Assembly: GCA_050258375.1 (NCBI GenBank)
Contig: JBLMYQ010000024.1
Coordinates: 1 to 64,000 of the forward strand
Source of the DNA: JBLMYQ01 sp050258375
GTDB taxonomy: Bacteria; Bacillota; Clostridia; Acetivibrionales; UBA4821
Direction of reading: 5' to 3'
DNA length: 64,000 nucleotides
Each line of letters opens with the position of its first letter. The first letter of the stretch is position 1. Of the stretch, positions 62,260-64,000 are shown piece after piece. The notes under the pieces were generated by a model. The model worked only from the letters and a program-made list of their open reading frames with translations, made no database searches and was not told the DNA's origin. The position numbers and the translations under genes were made by a program.

Positions 62260-63342
62260 ATGTTAAATTTAATATTTTCTAACGATTATGAAATCTTCTT
62301 TGGAGAGAACAAATTCACTGAGGAAGAAATTCTTATAAAAACAACCAATGAGCTGGTACATGTTTTAGAAGCATATGACATTAAAATGAGTATTTTTGCC
62401 GACGTACTGTGCTTTCAAAGATATAAGCAGCTGGGTATAAACGAGTTTCCCGAAAAGGTCAAAAATCAGCTTAATGATTTATATTCAAGAGGGCATGATA
62501 TACAGCTGCATATACATCCTCATTGGAAGACGGCAGTAATTAATAATAACTCCTGGTTGTTTGATAAGTCAAAATATAAGCTAACTGATTTTAGTAAAGA
62601 AGATATAAGTAAGATGGTAAGAGAAAGCGTATGCTGTCTTGAGGATTTGATAAATGCTCCGGATTATAGCAGTAATTTAGTAGCCTTTCGAGCAGGGGGA
62701 TGGTCGTTTCAGCCTGAGCAAAAAGTAATTGGTGCTTTATTGGAAAACGGCATAAGGATTGATTCAACCATTTTTAAAGATGGATATTTTGATGATGGAA
62801 TCCTTTTTTACGATTTTAGAAAAATCCAAGCAAACAGCGTTAATTGGTTTTTTGATAAAGAAAAAGGACTTTGTTTTGATTCTTCGGATTATGCTGATTC
62901 CTTATTCGAAATACCTATAGGCAGTTTAAATTCAAACCTTTTTAGCTTAATGCTTACAAGACTTTACCTATTGTTTATAACAAAATATAAATACCGAAAC
63001 AGCAAAGCTTTAATGGGAAGCTATATAAACAGTGCAAGGGAAAGCAGGATAAAAAAGCTATTTAAATATGGTCTAAATACTAAGCCTATTATATTTACTT
63101 ACGATAGAGCTGCTAGCCAACAATTAATGAAATTAACCGAGCACTATTTAAAAAGGGCGTGTCAAAGTGAAAACGATATATTTGTTTCAATCATAGGGCA
63201 TTCAAAATTAATAAATCACGTTTCACTAAATGAAGTAGATAGGTACCTTCAGGCGGTAAAAGAAAAATACCCGCAGGAGATTAAATTCACAACATATGCA
63301 AGCATTTATAAAAAGCTATTTGAAAGGAAAGTATTGAATTGA
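62260..63342 (+). CDS. Polysaccharide deacetylase-like (WalW-type) protein
   Basis: A 360-residue protein of the NodB-homology superfamily. IFSNDYEIFF at the N terminus corresponds to motif 1; GHDIQLHIHPHWKT and the RAGGWSFQPEQ stretch to the metal-binding and catalytic motifs; a late SIIGHSK motif is also present. It should remove N-acetyl groups from sugars in the polymer or its lipid-linked precursor. Lacks a signal peptide, so the substrate would be cytoplasmic. It overlaps the next gene by 4 nt. Confidence 0.75.
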   Translation: MLNLIFSNDYEIFFGENKFTEEEILIKTTNELVHVLEAYDIKMSIFADVLCFQRYKQLGINEFPEKVKNQLNDLYSRGHDIQLHIHPHWKTAVINNNSWLFDKSKYKLTDFSKEDISKMVRESVCCLEDLINAPDYSSNLVAFRAGGWSFQPEQKVIGALLENGIRIDSTIFKDGYFDDGILFYDFRKIQANSVNWFFDKEKGLCFDSSDYADSLFEIPIGSLNSNLFSLMLTRLYLLFITKYKYRNSKALMGSYINSARESRIKKLFKYGLNTKPIIFTYDRAASQQLMKLTEHYLKRACQSENDIFVSIIGHSKLINHVSLNEVDRYLQAVKEKYPQEIKFTTYASIYKKLFERKVLN

Positions 63343-64000
63343 TTGAGAAAAAGGCTAACCGGTTAAATATATTATTTCTTTTTATGCTCCTTTTTTTAGG
63401 GAATGATTATTATTCACGGAGGCTATTAAGTTTCTATGGATTCTCGATTTTTGATGTGATTTATGTCGGATATATTTTATACTTCATGCTATTTACTTTT
63501 ATTATTAATAAACAGAAAATGGAATCTATAAAAATAAGTAAATATTATTTTTTACTCTTAATTGCTCTGCTCACTGATTTTCTTATCGGAATATATAACA
63601 GAAATGATTATGTGCTATCAGATTTCAGATTAGTACTTCAATTTGTATTCTTTTATTTATATATTTCGTTTTATTATAAAGATTTGGTTGAAAACAGTAA
63701 GGCAAAAAGGCTGATGTATTTGGCTGCAATAACTGGAAGCATGATATATATTATGATGAATGTTTTCCCTCATGGAGCTGTTTATAATTTTTATAATAGT
63801 AGAATTGGGTTGAAAGATGACATTGTTGGACAAGGAGATATTATTTTAAGAATTTTTGGTCCTCTTTCAATAGCACTTTGGGTTCCTGTTATAGCTTATA
63901 GAATACAAGAAGGGAAAATATTTAAAATAAATGTATTTGCAGAAGCTTTTTTGTGGCTAATGGCTGCATACAGCATATTCGTAAGTGGTTCGAGACAAAT
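63339..64000 (+). CDS. O-antigen polymerase/ligase-like membrane protein (partial)
   Basis: Begins with TTG (TTGA overlap with the previous stop), AAAGGA upstream. The first 220 residues contain at least six hydrophobic segments (LNILFLFMLLFLGN; YILYFMLFTFIIN; YYFLLLIALLTDFLIG; and others) and end at VSGSRQ, a typical Wzy/WaaL motif. The gene runs off the window. In a Wzx/Wzy locus it would polymerise repeat units outside the membrane. Confidence 0.78.
   Translation, partial: MIEKKANRLNILFLFMLLFLGNDYYSRRLLSFYGFSIFDVIYVGYILYFMLFTFIINKQKMESIKISKYYFLLLIALLTDFLIGIYNRNDYVLSDFRLVLQFVFFYLYISFYYKDLVENSKAKRLMYLAAITGSMIYIMMNVFPHGAVYNFYNSRIGLKDDIVGQGDIILRIFGPLSIALWVPVIAYRIQEGKIFKINVFAEAFLWLMAAYSIFVSGSRQ

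Noticed and set aside
31..63970. tRNA, rRNA, integrase, transposase or phage genes
   Set aside because: None were recognised on reading the window. The repeats seen carry no coding sequence.

Overview
The window looks like a stretch of chromosome from a low-GC, spore-forming, anaerobic Firmicute of class Clostridia. The evidence is A+T-rich DNA with strong AGGAGG ribosome sites and frequent GTG/TTG starts, a YabG spore-coat protease, an oxygen-sensitive class III ribonucleotide reductase with its activase, a zinc-type S18, a DUF1540 protein and a corrinoid protein. A cluster III clostridium (Ruminiclostridium/Acetivibrio-like) is a guess, not shown by the sequence. No rRNA, tRNA, CRISPR array, prophage or intact transposase was seen.

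Layout. 0.1-4.4 kb (minus): LysM protein, KimA-type potassium importer, GH26-like glycosidase. 4.7-6.4 kb: nadD-yqeK-rsfS. 6.4-10.1 kb: RidA, a PBP5-type carboxypeptidase, a degenerate receiver domain, a ComEA-like protein and a membrane protein. 10.1-13.3 kb: nrdD-nrdG behind two NrdR-box-like palindromes. 13.3-18.9 kb: a YhcC-type radical SAM protein whose only plausible start is AUA, DUF1540, YabG, glycogen phosphorylase, an EamA transporter. 19.1-28.4 kb: rpsF-ssb-rpsR, corrinoid protein, pheA, MazG-like, gdpP, rplI, dnaB, tilS, hpt. 28.5-38.2 kb: ftsH, then rpoB-rpoC behind a 400-nt leader. 38.2-44.8 kb: cca, then L7Ae-like, rpsL, rpsG, fusA, tuf from a near-consensus promoter. 44.8-48.9 kb: AI-2E family transporter, YhaO-like nuclease, YhaN-like ATPase. 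48.9-50.5 kb (minus): four unrecognised small proteins. 50.8-53.7 kb: two radical SAM proteins and a LipM-like octanoyltransferase, probably a LipS1/LipS2 lipoate pathway. 53.7-64 kb: an exopolysaccharide locus (YveK, CpsD, CpsB, unknown anchor protein, sugar transferase, epimerase, Wzx flippase, aminotransferase, FemAB/GNAT, deacetylase, truncated Wzy-like protein).

How parts connect. KimA imports K+ and in Bacillus is restrained by c-di-AMP, which GdpP degrades. RsfS, S6, S18, L9, L7Ae-like, S12, S7, EF-G and EF-Tu serve translation. SSB, DnaB, nrdDG and YhaO/YhaN serve DNA replication and repair.

Non-coding structure is rich. There are two dispersed repeat families. One is a MITE-like palindromic element that also supplies the last codons and stops of gdpP and rplI. 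The other is an AGTGTAAAG repeat lying just after stop codons. A 52-55 nt leader element is shared by ridA and rpsL. A palindrome joins the 3' ends of ridA and the carboxypeptidase gene. The most promising items are the lipoate locus, the AUA start, the shared leader element and the receiver that has lost its phospho-acceptor aspartate.
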